The position numbers and the translations under genes are program-made. A stretch of DNA of 64,000 nt from Nymphaea colorata (Eukaryota; Streptophyta; Magnoliopsida; Nymphaeales; Nymphaeaceae): NCBI RefSeq assembly GCF_008831285.2, contig NC_045139.1, positions 35,809,706-35,873,705 of the forward strand, in the 5' to 3' direction. Positions 11,945-23,148 of the stretch are shown here, in pieces (position 1 is the stretch's first letter; the number at the start of each line of letters is the position of its first letter). A model generated the notes under the pieces. The model saw only the letters and a list, made by a program, of their open reading frames with translations, had not been told where the DNA came from and made no database searches.

Positions 11945-12485
11945 TTGTCAACTAAACCAGCCTAGCTGAATCACGAGTGGTTCAGCTGGGTCACTTCCAG
12001 ATTATGACAATAATATTGATGAACATAGAGCTTAACCTCCAGTTGTGACAATAATATCCTTATAAAATTTCATGGAAATTAAGAAAACCTATTAAATAGG
12101 GATCAAGCTCCGCACTCTAACATGCGGCTGGTTCCACATAAACCAACCCCAAGAGAGAGAGAGAGAAATTATTTTAAAATCCCTGATCTAGGCATCTGGT
12201 TTTTACCATTTTCTTGTTACATATATTCATTATAAATAAGAGCTTAAAATATGTGGCAAAAAAGCCTCACTTAAGTGTTGTCAAATTTTATCCCTGATCT
12301 AGGCATCTGGCGTTCATGGGCTCGACCTGAACTGAGGGAATACTATGTTTGGCTTTCATGGGCTATTGGGAACGTGTACTAAATTTTGGACCCTACAGCC
12401 GGGCCAAACCTGATTTAGATCCCAGATCCCAGGGCATTATGAGCCTGACATGCGTTAAGGGAATATTGTCTCTGGGGTTCATGGG
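11945..12485. other. Intergenic
   Basis: Repeat-like text, including GGGCCAAACCTGATTTAGATCCC near 12400, which recurs beyond the element at 13025. No gene was seen. Confidence 0.35.
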
Positions 12486-13020
12486 TAGGGCTGCACACGA
12501 GCCGAGTCGAGCCTGAGCTTGGTCAGCTTCAACTCGACTCTGCTAAAAAAGGACTGGAGCTCAAGCTCTGCTCGAACTCGACTCGAGCTCCTTATAGCAA
12601 GCTTGAGCTCGACTCAACTACACAAAATCGAACTCGAACTCGACTCGTTTAAACCATTTAACTTGTTTACCCATTAACTCTTTTAGCATTAATTCGTATA
12701 AGTATTAACTTGTTCAACTCGTGTCAGCGTTGACTCGTGTAACTCGTTTAACTCGTGTAAGGGTTGACTCATGTAACTCGTATAACGCGAGTAACTTGAG
12801 AAACTGGTATTTTGGCAATATTATATAGAGTATTATCGGTTTGCGAGTTGAATCGAGTGTAAATGAGTTGAGTTCCTAAAACTCGAACTCGACTTGTTTA
12901 TCGTTGAGTATCATTATAAGCTTGAACTCGGCTCGTTTATAAACGAGTCGAGCACGAGCTGCGTTGTTTTGACTGAATTCAAGTCCAGCCCGAGTTGGCT
13001 CGGCTCAGTGTGCAGGCCTA
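12486..13020. mobile_element. hAT-like element, TAGGGCTGCACACGAGCC ends
   Basis: The left end TAGGGCTGCACACGAGCCGAG and the right end CTCGGCTCAGTGTGCAGGCCTA form a good terminal inverted repeat. The interior is a dense run of ACTCG/GAGCT words with imperfect repeats of the type AACTCGTGTAA. The 8-base flanks (TTCATGGG, CTTAGGTG) match poorly, so the target duplication is decayed or was never formed. Confidence 0.65.
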
Positions 13021-14242
13021 CTTAGGTGGGGCCAAACCCGATTTAGGTCCCCAGGGCAGAGTCTGCAATATGAAACTGGAAGGTTTCCCACCCTTAATTG
13101 AATTTGAAACTGATTGACTGATACAAGACTAGTTGGGGCTAGGTCGCTTGCTTATTACGAGAATAATTAACATTGACTGAGACGAATTTTTAGATATTTA
13201 CTAAGGACGAGTTTCCATCGTCACTTAAGTAGCATGGATGGACAAAAAGGAAACTTATAACAAAGTTCTAAAATAGAAATAATTAAATTATAAAAAGGAT
13301 AAAGACACTATTGAAGAAATTGACTACACCAACACAGTCACGTGGTGGTGTGCTCATCTAATAAACAAGTCGACAGGTCGGTTAAGCAGATGAGTCGAGG
13401 TGGAGTTATGGGAGCTCAGCTCGTTCAAATTCAAGTAAAGCTGTTAAGAGAATGCATAAAAAGACGTTTCAAATATCATAACAGCAAGTAAATAGCCCCA
13501 CTGGTTTCCCCCTACTAGCAAGTTTGGGTCTCAAGTTCAAACCCACCTGTGCCTTACTCTGCTCAAGCTTAACAGAGCTGAGTTCAAACATCCTTGGGCT
13601 TGATTGAGCTCGTGGCCAAGCTCAAGTTAGTCCACTCAAGCTTTTGAGCCATAACGAGCCCAATTTGTCTATCGAACTAGGCTCAAACTGGGTTCGTGTA
13701 CATCCATGAGAACAATGATTTTTATTTCATGCTTGATTGATGTAACCTTTGGGGAGTGAAGAATAGTCAACTACATGAAAACGACTTCACTTATCGTTTC
13801 ATCTGCTCAATATTACAAGTATCCAAACATCTAAGTCCAAGAGTCATAATCGCTATTTCCTGTTCAGGTCGTGTTTGGAGGTTGTGACTCATTTTTTGTT
13901 GGTGGCACATTTGAGAAAAGCACAACAATTGGGTCTTCAGGGGCACCTTCTCATCGTCGGAGTCTGTGGCGCACGTGCAGAGAGATGTCCACTTTGCTAT
14001 TCGGCTATGGCGTCATCTTCGTCTACTACTGGGTGATTTTGCTGCTCCGTCTGTCCACTCTCTCTTCATCCCTTTTCTCTTCATCCCTTTTATTATGTTT
14101 CATTGTGTTCCTAAATTGTATAGTCTGTTATTCTATTTTGTTTTTACGGTTTGTTCTCGTAGTTAGAAAACTTATTGTTCCTAAATTTTGTTATATATTT
14201 CCATTTTATCGTCTCTCTCTCTCTACATCTCTCTCCCCTTTC
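13021..14242. other. Intergenic, 5' flank of acyltransferase pseudogene A
   Basis: Contains more GAGCTCG/CAAGCTT-type repeat text near 13370-13700. The 60 bases before ATG 14243 are CT-rich, as in the other copies, with a TATATATTT candidate near 14190. The 150-codon frame at 13871 is not recognisable as a protein. Confidence 0.4.
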
Positions 14243-14808
14243 ATGGCTGATGTTCGTGTTGATGAAGCAGATAAAGGCGATTTCTCTGTTCAAATTAGGA
14301 GAAGCAAGCAGAATCAGAACTACTAGAGTCATGGCTTCCGTTGTCGAATCTAGACTTGTTTGTGCCACACCTTTATCCTAGCTGCTTCTTTGTCTACGAA
14401 AAGCCAATCCTTGAGTTTCGCTCGATGCTGAGCACTCTGAAGAAAGGCTTGTCGAAGCTGCTGATTCCATACCACCCGCTGGCTGGGGAGGTGGTCACCA
14501 GCCCAGCCGGTGAACCAGAGATCCACTGCAACAACCATGGCGTCGAGTTCATTGAAGCCTATGCGGATATCGAGCTCTGCAACCTCGCTCTCCACCACCC
14601 AGATGCTTACTTGGCTGGAAAGCTGCTACCCATGAGGCCAACTGCAGTTCTGTGCCTTCAGGTGAGCTCAGTTTGCAGAGCGCAATATTTTTGACAAAGA
14701 AATATGGATTTGATACTCTGGTCCTAGTTTCGTGCTTTTTTTATAGGTAAACAGAAGGTTAACAGCTTACTTTATGGCAAAAGGTGTGAATGCTCATCCA
14801 GTCCCACT

Positions 14809-15233
14809 TAGGGCTGTTCATGAGCGAGTTCGAGCAGAGTTGAGCCAGCTCGAACTCGGCTCGAGTTCAATTTTATTAGCTTGAGTTCTTAAAACTCGAA
14901 CTCCACTCGATCAAGCTCGAGCCAAAGATTGGCTTGAGTCGAGACAAACATTTCATTAAAAAATTTATTTTTAAAGGAAGAGGCAACATATAGACTTGAA
15001 CATAGAACCCCCCACATACCAGTCACTGTGTACCCATTTGAGCAATCTTTTTTTTTTTGACAATTTTATAAGATGTATATTGTATATTTTCTTTCTCGAG
15101 CTTAACTGAGTTTAACCGAGCCCACCCACTTAACTCGATTTCGACTCAACTCGACTCGTTTAATAAATGAGTTGAGTTCAAGTCAAGTTTATCGGGTGAG
15201 TTCGAGTCGAGCTCGACTCATTAAACAGCCCTA
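14809..15233. mobile_element. hAT-type MITE in the intron of pseudogene A, 8-bp TSD
   Basis: The ends are TAGGGCTGTTCATGAG and CATTAAACAGCCCTA, an imperfect terminal inverted repeat. It is flanked on both sides by GTCCCACT (14801-14808 and 15234-15241), a perfect 8-base target duplication typical of hAT transposition. The interior is rich in CTCGAGC/GAGCTCG words around an AT-rich middle. It has no coding capacity. Confidence 0.88.
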
Positions 15234-15465
15234 GTCCCACTTGCTTGTGGAGTCATGAGCTACGTCGGGACCTAGGTGGGGTATGGTATGTCCATCAACT
15301 ACAGTATGACGATTCCACTATTTATAATCCAAATAAAATAATTAGCATCCACAAAAGTCAAACTAATGATGTGTTTTCTACATAACCGCTTGCCCAACCA
15401 AAAATCTTATGCACCTCGGGGCTATGCTTTCTATATGTTCCAATCATTTGGGACATGGTTGTATC

Positions 15466-15656
15466 CAGGGGCGGAGCCAAGGCAGGGCTCGCTTGGGCCC
15501 TAGCCCCACCTCAATTTAAAAAAAAAAGTTACATGTAAATTTTAAAAAAATTCACTTGTTTTATATAAAAATTTTGAACATAATATTTCAGTCTTAATCA
15601 AAATTTAAAAACTTTAATTTGGTCTGTCTCATGAAAACTTTCTGGCTATGCCCCTG
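15466..15656 (+). mobile_element. hAT-type MITE, CAGGGGCGGAGCC family, 8-bp TSD
   Basis: The 191-base element runs from CAGGGGCGGAGCCA to GGCTATGCCCCTG, with AT-rich A- and T-runs between. It is flanked by a perfect 8-base duplication GTTGTATC (15458-15465 and 15657-15664). This is the type copy for the most frequent small repeat in the window. It lies in the pseudogene A intron. Confidence 0.92.
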
Positions 15657-16718
15657 GTTGTATCTAATGTTCAAACTTGGCTAACATTTTGGTGCCAAAC
15701 AACTTTGGAACGGGTTATGAGCTCAAGTATGGACGAATGATTCATTCTTGCATCCAAGATCACAGAGTTTCAGACGGCTACTCTGCCATGGCCTCACTCC
15801 AAGCTATTGATAGCAGCAACGGCTCCAAGAAGACCAAGTTTGAGGCATTTAGTGGCTGCTTGTGGAAGGCAGTGGCGAAGAGTGTTAGTGGTGGGGAAGC
15901 TTGCAAATTAGGAGTGCTTGTAGATGGACGGTTGACATTGATAGATGATGTGAGATCAAAGGATGCAATGGCTATATATTATGGAAATGTGGTGTCACTC
16001 CCTTATAGTGAATTAGATGCCAATGAGTTAACTACTAAGCCATTGAGTTGGCCAGCTGACCAAGTACATGATTTTCTTAGGTCTATAGTAACCCCAGGCC
16101 ATTTTCAAGGGTTTGTGGATTGGATAGAAGCCCAAAGGCCACACATGATCTTACCTACTTCCCTATATAAGGGCACAATGGGAGGACCTTCATTTGCAAT
16201 ACCCTATGGGAGGCTCTTCCATTCCAACAAGCTAGATTTTGGGTGGGGAAGGCCAATTCTTGGCTCATGTTATTTCCCACGGTGTATGGACTCTGGCTAT
16301 GTTATGCCAATGCCGAGCCCGGCCACCAACGGGGATTGGGTTGTCTACATGCATCTCTGCAAGCACCAATTAGATATAGCGGCAGCTGAGCTACGCGATG
16401 TATTGCACCCACTTAATTTTGCGCTCCTCAAACTTCATGAGCAGTAGTTCATGCATGTGTTTGTGTGTGTATGTCTGTGTGTGTCGATGCTTGTCATGTC
16501 GAGCTTATGACAATATCTTGTCATTCTCTTATGGTGAATTAGTTGTCATCTAGTTATCGGGCTCGGAATCCAAAAAAACTGATAGTATATTTTGTTATTA
16601 TGCATAAATAAGAATGTTATATGCTTTTCTAAACTTTCATGCAAAATAAATTAAGGTTCCATGGCAAGCATGGCTCCAGTATGACAAGGGAGTAACAAAA
16701 CTATCAAAACCTGGCTTT

Positions 16719-16740
16719 GGCTCTGATACCAATGTTGAAA
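16719..16740 (-). mobile_element. LTR-retrotransposon relic: primer binding site and LTR edge
   Basis: On the minus strand, TGGTATCAGAGCC (16719-16731), the initiator-tRNA primer site of many plant LTR elements, is separated by one base from an LTR-like edge that reads TGTTGAAAAT on the plus strand from 16733. The geometry is identical to the intact copia junction at 39784-39798. The internal region to the left is missing (pseudogene A ends at 16447), and the far LTR boundary could not be placed. Confidence 0.5.
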
Positions 16741-17230
16741 ATTTACTAAGTTATGTATGATTACTTTTGGAATGGATTATTGATGTTTACCGTTTGTATA
16801 CAATGGAAACAGTCATTTTGGACTTGACAGGTCCGTGGGAGTTAAGACAGATGCTTGCATATACAGTTCAAGTGCAGTGCAGTGGTGTCTTTTTGGTCAC
16901 AAGGGCTGCAGAAATACACCTCTGGCAAACTTATATGTATTCCATGAGAAGTAAGAATGATAAAAGTGATAGAGGTTATCCACTTGGTCTCTCTCACTCG
17001 CTTCCTATCTTTCTATAATTGCGATGGAATGGGACATCTCCCTGTCCAATTCCACATGAATGGTAGCAAATGCATGGTAACTTTGTTCTTAAAATAATTT
17101 CAAAAGTGAAAGCACTCTCTAAAGGGGTTATGGAGACTTAACCTAGGTTGTTTCATGAGCCTAAATTCATCTCCGGCCTACATACAAAGACTGAAGTTGA
17201 AAAATCTTCAAAATTATCTTTCCAACTTCA

Positions 17231-17232
<2 letters not shown>

Positions 17233-17301
<69 letters not shown>
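17233..17301. repeat. (AT)n microsatellite
   Basis: About 34 TA units. Confidence 0.95.
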
Positions 17302-17303
<2 letters not shown>

Positions 17304-17847
17304 CTCACTTTGAAAAAAGAAAATTCTCTTTCTCTATCTTTCTTTCCCCTTAACTTCACAATATCTCTTTTAAATTTTCAACATTATGTCTCTTTTATTT
17401 AAATCTTGCTTTAATGACATATATTTGAGTTTTCCTATTTTCCTTTCATTCTTGGACTTCTTTCGCTCCCCCATCTTAACTTTTCTTGCAATCCTCTTTC
17501 ATGGCTACGATCTTACGCCTCTATTTTTTAGTTTCTTAAAATTTTTCATTCTAAATTTTATTTTCGTCTTTCTTTCCAAATCATAGAATCTCTCACTTAT
17601 AAATTTTCTGCATTTTTTTTAAGAAATTTCTTTTACAGTTTGACAATCATCTCCCTTTCAAATGTTTCTTCTTTAAGAACTAAAATTTTGAAATTTCACT
17701 TGTCGACTTCAATAAGACTAAAGTTGAAGTAACTTATCCAACTTTGGAGCTACACTTGATAGTCTACAACACCAATCCACTTTTAAAAACTTTTTCTTTT
17801 CTTGCAAAGAATATCTTGATAAAATGATTTTTTTAATTAGGACACAT

Positions 17848-17921
17848 GACCAAATGCAAAAATTTTAGATGTATGTAATGATAGGACCAAATGCAAAAAT
17901 TTTAGGTGTATGTAATGATAG
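17848..17921. repeat. Tandem repeat, 37-bp unit, 2 copies
   Basis: The unit GACCAAATGCAAAAATTTTA plus 17 further bases occurs twice directly adjacent (17848-17884 and 17885-17921), with one or two differences. Confidence 0.85.
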
Positions 17922-18710
17922 GAATGTTTTTAGATGAATGTTATTGTAAGCATGAACAGTTTATTTTTAAGTATATAAAATCAATGCATTCAACAATTCA
18001 CAACCACTTATGGAATTCACAAATGATCACATCTTATAAAGAGCTTAAGCAAGATGATGAGATGGAGCTCTAGATAAGTAGTAATCGAATTAGAACAATA
18101 TCTTGAATCTACTTAAGATTTTTAAAAATCACTAAATTGATGGAGAAAAATTTCTCAATTCTAGAAGATTTCACATTTCTAAATGGTTTATTCACTTTGA
18201 AAATACTTTGGAAATTTTCATCCAAAAGTCTATGAGATATTGATTTTCAAAAAGTATTGCCACACCATATACCACATGTCGAATGAAAAGATGTTTAAAT
18301 GAATATGAAATATATCAAGGGTGAACATAATCCTTGGATTAATTGCCATAGGTAAAGACACTGGGAATGACTAATCCTCATAACGACAGGCGAGTCCTTT
18401 TTCCTCTGACAATTTCTGTTTTTTTTTTTGGAGAATTTTGAGATGCAAACAGTTCTATAATTGCAATGGAATGGGACAACTTCGAAAACAATTCCACATT
18501 AATGTTTGCAAATGCATGCTCACTTTTCCTCTGTAAACATCGAATAGAAGGCTTGCAGAATAGTGACAAAAGTATCATGCCTGTCATTCGTGGATTCATA
18601 TCTAAACTTCAATACTAATATAACTTGGACACCCAAGCTAAGCAAGATTTCTATCAAAGCGAACAATGTTAGCAAGTGCATGTGTTCAAATGTATTAAGA
18701 AACTTCTAGT

Positions 18711-18712
<2 letters not shown>

Positions 18713-18751
<39 letters not shown>
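18713..18751. repeat. (CT)n microsatellite
   Basis: An uninterrupted TC run of about 39 bases. Confidence 0.95.
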
Positions 18752-18753
<2 letters not shown>

Positions 18754-20805
18754 TTTCTTCTTGTGGAATGTCAAGTGCTTTCTTTATCTTATGTCAAGGT
18801 TGGCAAACCCATGACTCAGACTTGGATTGGTTGAAGATTGGCAATTGGGTCAGAGAGTATTCACTCATCAACTCAGTTAGGTTAGGTCATAAATTTTTAT
18901 AGTGCCTTTTTTATATCAATAAATGAAGGTAATCCCTTGGGACTTCATGTTTGATTTTTTCATCAACTAAAACAGAATAATATGTAATATGAGTACTTGT
19001 CTATATTTAATAAAATTTGTGATATTTCACAATTAAAAAAAAAACTTTAGCATTCAACAACACACAATAAAATAAAACATATAATTAGTTGACAGTCCCA
19101 GCTAACTCAATGAACCCTGATTTTGTGTCCTAGTAAATAGATGATCCTAGCCGAGGCTCCATCGGACGATTCACGACTCGGATCTAGGGGTTTGCGAACG
19201 ATGTCTCATGTTGTTGCAGGAACAAGGAAAGCTTTCATCAACTTGCCTTTTGTTCCTGGATATTTAAGGAAAGATCTTAGATCCCCACTCTTTCAGAAAC
19301 AAAGAGATCAAAACCCTCTTTGCATCCCAAAAGATGAAACTCTCAAGTGCAAGATCTGCGTGGGCGTTGCAACATACGCAGAAATGGCCAACTAGTCAGT
19401 GAGTTAGCCAGCCCAGTTGATGATGCTAGACGATATTATTGGGTCGCTTTCACCTCATTTAAAAAGAAAGATATTGACATCTTGAAAAAGGCAGATGTGG
19501 CCTGGCATTTATCACCGGATATATAAGCATATAAAGTATTATAAACATTGTATCTGCACCAATAAGACATATTGTGGGCCATTTGGCATCTGGGACATTG
19601 TGTGCATGTCTTTGAATCGCTACAAAATTTAGACAAGCTTATTGAAGACTTGTAATAGTGTTCTATGAATCTAACTTCGATTCATAAAACAATCGCAGGG
19701 CACGTTCCTAATAGTGTTCCTAATGTCAAACAGTTCTGAAGGCCCACATGTCTCAAAATCTCGATGACCAAGGTATCAAATCTGTTTATCAAAAGGCCAA
19801 TGCAGAGCCAGTGCATTATGAAGAATATATATATATATATACTTAATATAATGTTGGCAGGGGCCAAGCCTATCATGCATTGAAGGGGAAGTGTACTGAA
19901 GGAGAACTTCTAAAATTTTCACGAGAGCCACATATTTTTTTTCAAGATTTTTGCTGGGGACAAATTATCATTTTAAGAGACACTAACTATTAAAATTTTA
20001 TTTTCAAATACAAAATTATTCTTGTTTTCTTAATAATGCATTAATGGTTCCGCATTGTCCGATACGGAGAGCTACATGGGGGTTGGTGGGGACATTTGCC
20101 CACACCAGCATGAACTATTTGTTGATTTTTATATATTGGTGGCCTTTAAAGCGTGAAACTTTTAAAACTGTGTCCCTTAGCCTAAAACTTTTAGCTCCAC
20201 CCATGTCATCATCATCAATTGACGTAGCCGACACCGACTTCACCGCCATATAGGTTTCATTGTCAGTTTATAAAATGTTTATATGTTTGTACTTATTTCA
20301 TTTGCATTTCATTTTTACCATCAAGATGGAATGAGTTGAAAGATATATAAGTTTTAACTGGAGATCTGTCCCTGCATATCCCATCTTACAGGTTGGGGTC
20401 TTCTGCCACTTCTAACACTTCTATTAGTCTTATACGTCAGCCCATATTAATATTGGTGATAATAGACAAATGCGGTCCTCCTTCACATTTCGAAAATTAA
20501 AATTTACTCATTAAATTTTTAAAAAATGTGGGTTTGGCCCTTGTAAAACTTTAAAAAATCGATATTGGCCCTTGTATAGATACTCACATGAAGATGATAA
20601 CAACACCGCAAAACATTAAAAGAAAAAGATAAAAATACTTTTATAGAAAGAAATACCCTTAAGCTCGTCCGATCGATGCCAACGTCTCCGGTGCTCTCCA
20701 TAGGGAAGCTAATCTCTCTCAAGCCATCGCTGGATATGAGATTGAGTCTGCTCATGCCAGCCAATGCAGGTGAGTGAGCAATAGAGAATGAGTGAGGGTC
20801 TCAAA

Positions 20806-21306
20806 TAGGGCTGCACAACAAACCGAGCCAACTTGGATTTGACTTTAACTCGATCGAAAAAACTCGGTTCATGCTTGTTTAATTTATAAACGAGTCAAGA
20901 TTGAGCTTACAAAGATACTCGAAATGGTAAATGAATCAAGTTTGAGGTTCAGGAACTCGACTCCTTTATACTCGACTCTACTCACAAACCGGTACTCTAT
21001 TTTGCCAAAACCATTTCACTAAATCACCAGTTTAACTTTTAGGATAAGAACAAATTTTCTCAAGTTCCACTAGTTAAATGCTTACACGAGTTAAATGCTT
21101 GGATGAGTTAAACGAGTTACAAGAGTTAATTATTACATGAGTTAAACGAGTTAATGCTTACACCGAGTTAAATGGGTTAAATGAGTTGAGTTAGAGTTTA
21201 ATTTTGTCTGCTCGACTCAAGTTCGAGCCGAGCTCAAGCTCCAGCTTTTTGAGCCGAGAACTGGGTCGAGCTCAAGCTGGCGGGCTCAAGCTTGTGTGCA
21301 ATCCTA
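20806..21306. mobile_element. hAT-type element, TAGGGCTGCACA ends
   Basis: The ends are TAGGGCTGCACA and TGTGTGCAATCCTA. The 8-base flanks GTCTCAAA and GTCTCACA agree at 7 of 8 positions. The interior has ACTCG/GAGTT words and short imperfect repeats of GAGTTAAA-type phrases. It is the same family as 12486-13020. Confidence 0.75.
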
Positions 21307-21780
21307 GTCTCACACCTGTCGAAGAAAGTAGCCTGAAAGCTAGGAACCATGACTTAGGATATCTTTGTCCAGCTAGTCAGAGCGTCTGACTTGCATTTAT
21401 TATTTTTCACTCCTTTCTCTCTTCCCTACCCTTTCCTCCCTTCCTTTCCCAACTCCTCCATCCCACCCACCTAGGGGCGGATTCAGTATTTTTTTCAGGG
21501 GTGGGTCAAACAGTCCAACATCGAACCCGGGTACGACTAAATTGAACTCGAATGTAAAAAATATATTACACAACTAAAATTTTTTAATTTTTTCAATGTA
21601 TTTTTTTAACAAGTAGTTGGGAACTTCCTCCCAGAAGCAGCCTCCAAAAATGCTGGTGGGAGGGAAGGGACGGAGGAAGGGAGTGAGCAAGGAAGGAATG
21701 ATCGGGCAGAGAGAAAAAATAAAAAATGGACAGCCTGAGAAATCAGCTGTCCATTTGATCTTAAAGTCATGGTTCACTTC

Positions 21781-21817
<37 letters not shown>

Positions 21818-22261
21818 ATATGTTAGGAATCGTTTGGCATCCTAAAGAAGATCAAACAATGGATATTATGTTGTAAAACCATTTTTACAACTGTTATATG
21901 TGTGTATGTAAAACAATTAAATGCTGGGGAAATAAGAAACAATCTCAACCCTTGAACTTATAAGGTCGTCAGTTGAGAGAAAAACAAGTAGACAAAGATA
22001 TAAACTGATGCGATGCTTGGGTATTTGTTGACTCTTTACATGCCCCAGGGTTGCAAACTGGGGTCATTTCGTCTTTCTTGAGACCTGATTTTCATGCTTG
22101 TTTTTGAAAGGATATTTTTCAGTAATATGTCACCTTTTTGTAGTGGGTGTTTTAGGTATTTAAGCACCACAATATTATTGACTCCAATGCAGTGTTTAAT
22201 CTTTTTACCACTTTACATATGTTCCAATCATTTGGACACATTGTTGCCCTCTGCAGCTCAA
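21307..22261. other. Intergenic
   Basis: CT/AT simple sequence near 21780-21820. The last 60 bases (from about 22206, AACATATGTTCCAATCATTTGG-like text) match the intron of pseudogene A near 15437, so the duplicated acyltransferase segment starts here, in the intron. Confidence 0.5.
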
Positions 22262-22468
22262 GGAAACGAATACTCCAGCAGGATTTATTACATGTAGGCT
22301 GGAGGCATTGCCTCACTCCAAGCTCTTTTTAGCAGCCGCGCCTCCAAGAGGAGTAAGTTTGAGGCATTTAGTGGCTGCTCATAGAAGGTAGTGGCAAAGA
22401 GCGCTAGGGATGGTGAATCTTGCAAGTTGGGAGCGACTGTAGAGAACAAGGGATACAATGGCTAGATA
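22262..22468 (+). pseudogene. BAHD acyltransferase fragment
   Basis: Short homology to acyltransferase exon 2: EYSSRIYYM, then a stop, then ASLQAL, KFEAFSGC, a second stop, VAKSA and CKLG. It ends in a degenerate MARY block, where a MITE joins at 22469. It keeps intron-derived sequence on its left, so it is a genomic duplicate and not a processed copy. It has at least two stops and lacks both HxxxD and DFGWG. Confidence 0.85.
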
Positions 22469-22605
22469 CTGGGGTGGAGACAGAATTTTTTTATGAGAGT
22501 GGCCGAAATACAGTTTCAAAATTTTAACAAGGCCAAAATACAAATTTTCAAAATTTTATTTTGGATAAATGATTTTTTTTTTTTTAAATTTTACATGTAA
22601 CATGA
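22469..22605 (-). mobile_element. Truncated CAGGGG-family MITE in the acyltransferase fragment
   Basis: It begins CTGGGGTGGAG, then TTTTTTATGAGAG and CAAAATTTTAAC-type text in the reverse orientation of the family. The far end is not recognisable. It interrupts the acyltransferase homology at the codons for MARY. Confidence 0.65.
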
Positions 22606-23148
22606 CGTTCAAGTTCTATCCATTGGCGTCAGCTTGTATACAGTGGCCACTGGCCTCTGTCTCTCTTGTCCTTGCAGGAACTGCATGCCTTCTCTTTCTC
22701 TCCTATCACAGTTGGCTAACCCTTGATTCGGACTCGGATCAGCTGAACTTTTTCTTCACCATATTTATAACATGATACTTTTCAATTCGATTCATTTCAG
22801 TGCCAAGAACCTTCATAATTAAAAGTTCGATTCATTTATAGTCTTAATCATCTGAAACATGGTCTAGTTCAACAACAGCATTCCAAGTTTTCAAGTTTCC
22901 ACTAATGAAATCCTCCTGTAGTAGACAATTTTCAAACCCATATCTGTAATTTGATCATTGTTGTCACTCTTTAATGCTTTTAGGGGCACCTATACATATA
23001 AACAATCAAACATACGAAAGCATTAACATAAAACATAAACAAGACCAACCTCCATGTGGCTCCGCCACTGCTTATTGTACATTTTGAGCAAATGGAAACA
23101 CACACACATAAAAAGAGACAAAGCCACATACGCACCACACACGTGAAC
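22606..23148. other. Intergenic
   Basis: No gene was seen. This is the 3' flank of the minus-strand acyltransferase B. Confidence 0.4.

Larger units (their letters stand above)
14243..16447 (+). pseudogene. BAHD acyltransferase pseudogene A (CFAT-like)
   Basis: Exon 1 is 14243-14661 and exon 2 is 15714-16447. It is homologous throughout to the intact copy at 55500-57555. Recognisable blocks are SWLPLSNLDL, FVYEKP, AGEVVTSPAGEPEIHCNN, the catalytic HxxxD as HRVSD, and DFGWG. Five separate lesions are visible. A net 10-base loss after codon 22 shifts the frame and gives TAG at 14324. The splice acceptor reads ACGG at 15710-15713, where copies C and D have CAG. One base is missing just after the exon 2 start (GTTATGAG against GTTACTGAG). 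Seventy codons between HRVSDGYS and AMASLQ are deleted in frame. Three codons near FVYEKP are missing. The intron carries two MITEs. It is almost certainly non-functional for acyl transfer. Confidence 0.9.
16448..20805. other. Intergenic with repeat relics
   Basis: No gene was recognised. It holds an LTR/PBS relic at 16719, (AT)n and (CT)n runs, a 37-base tandem repeat, and a roughly 70-base segment (17011-17085) that recurs near 18453-18520. The frame at 19141-19395 is open for 84 codons but resembles no family I know. Confidence 0.4.

Noticed and set aside
13871..14326. 151-codon plus-strand frame before pseudogene A
   Set aside because: It runs into the acyltransferase start region in a frame set by the pseudogene's own shift; the leader part has no protein-like composition.
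14809..15233. Mutator-type (9-10 bp TSD) assignment
   Set aside because: A 9- to 10-base repeat can be read if the terminal T/A is excluded, but an 8-base duplication with TAGGG...CCCTA ends is consistent across three family members.
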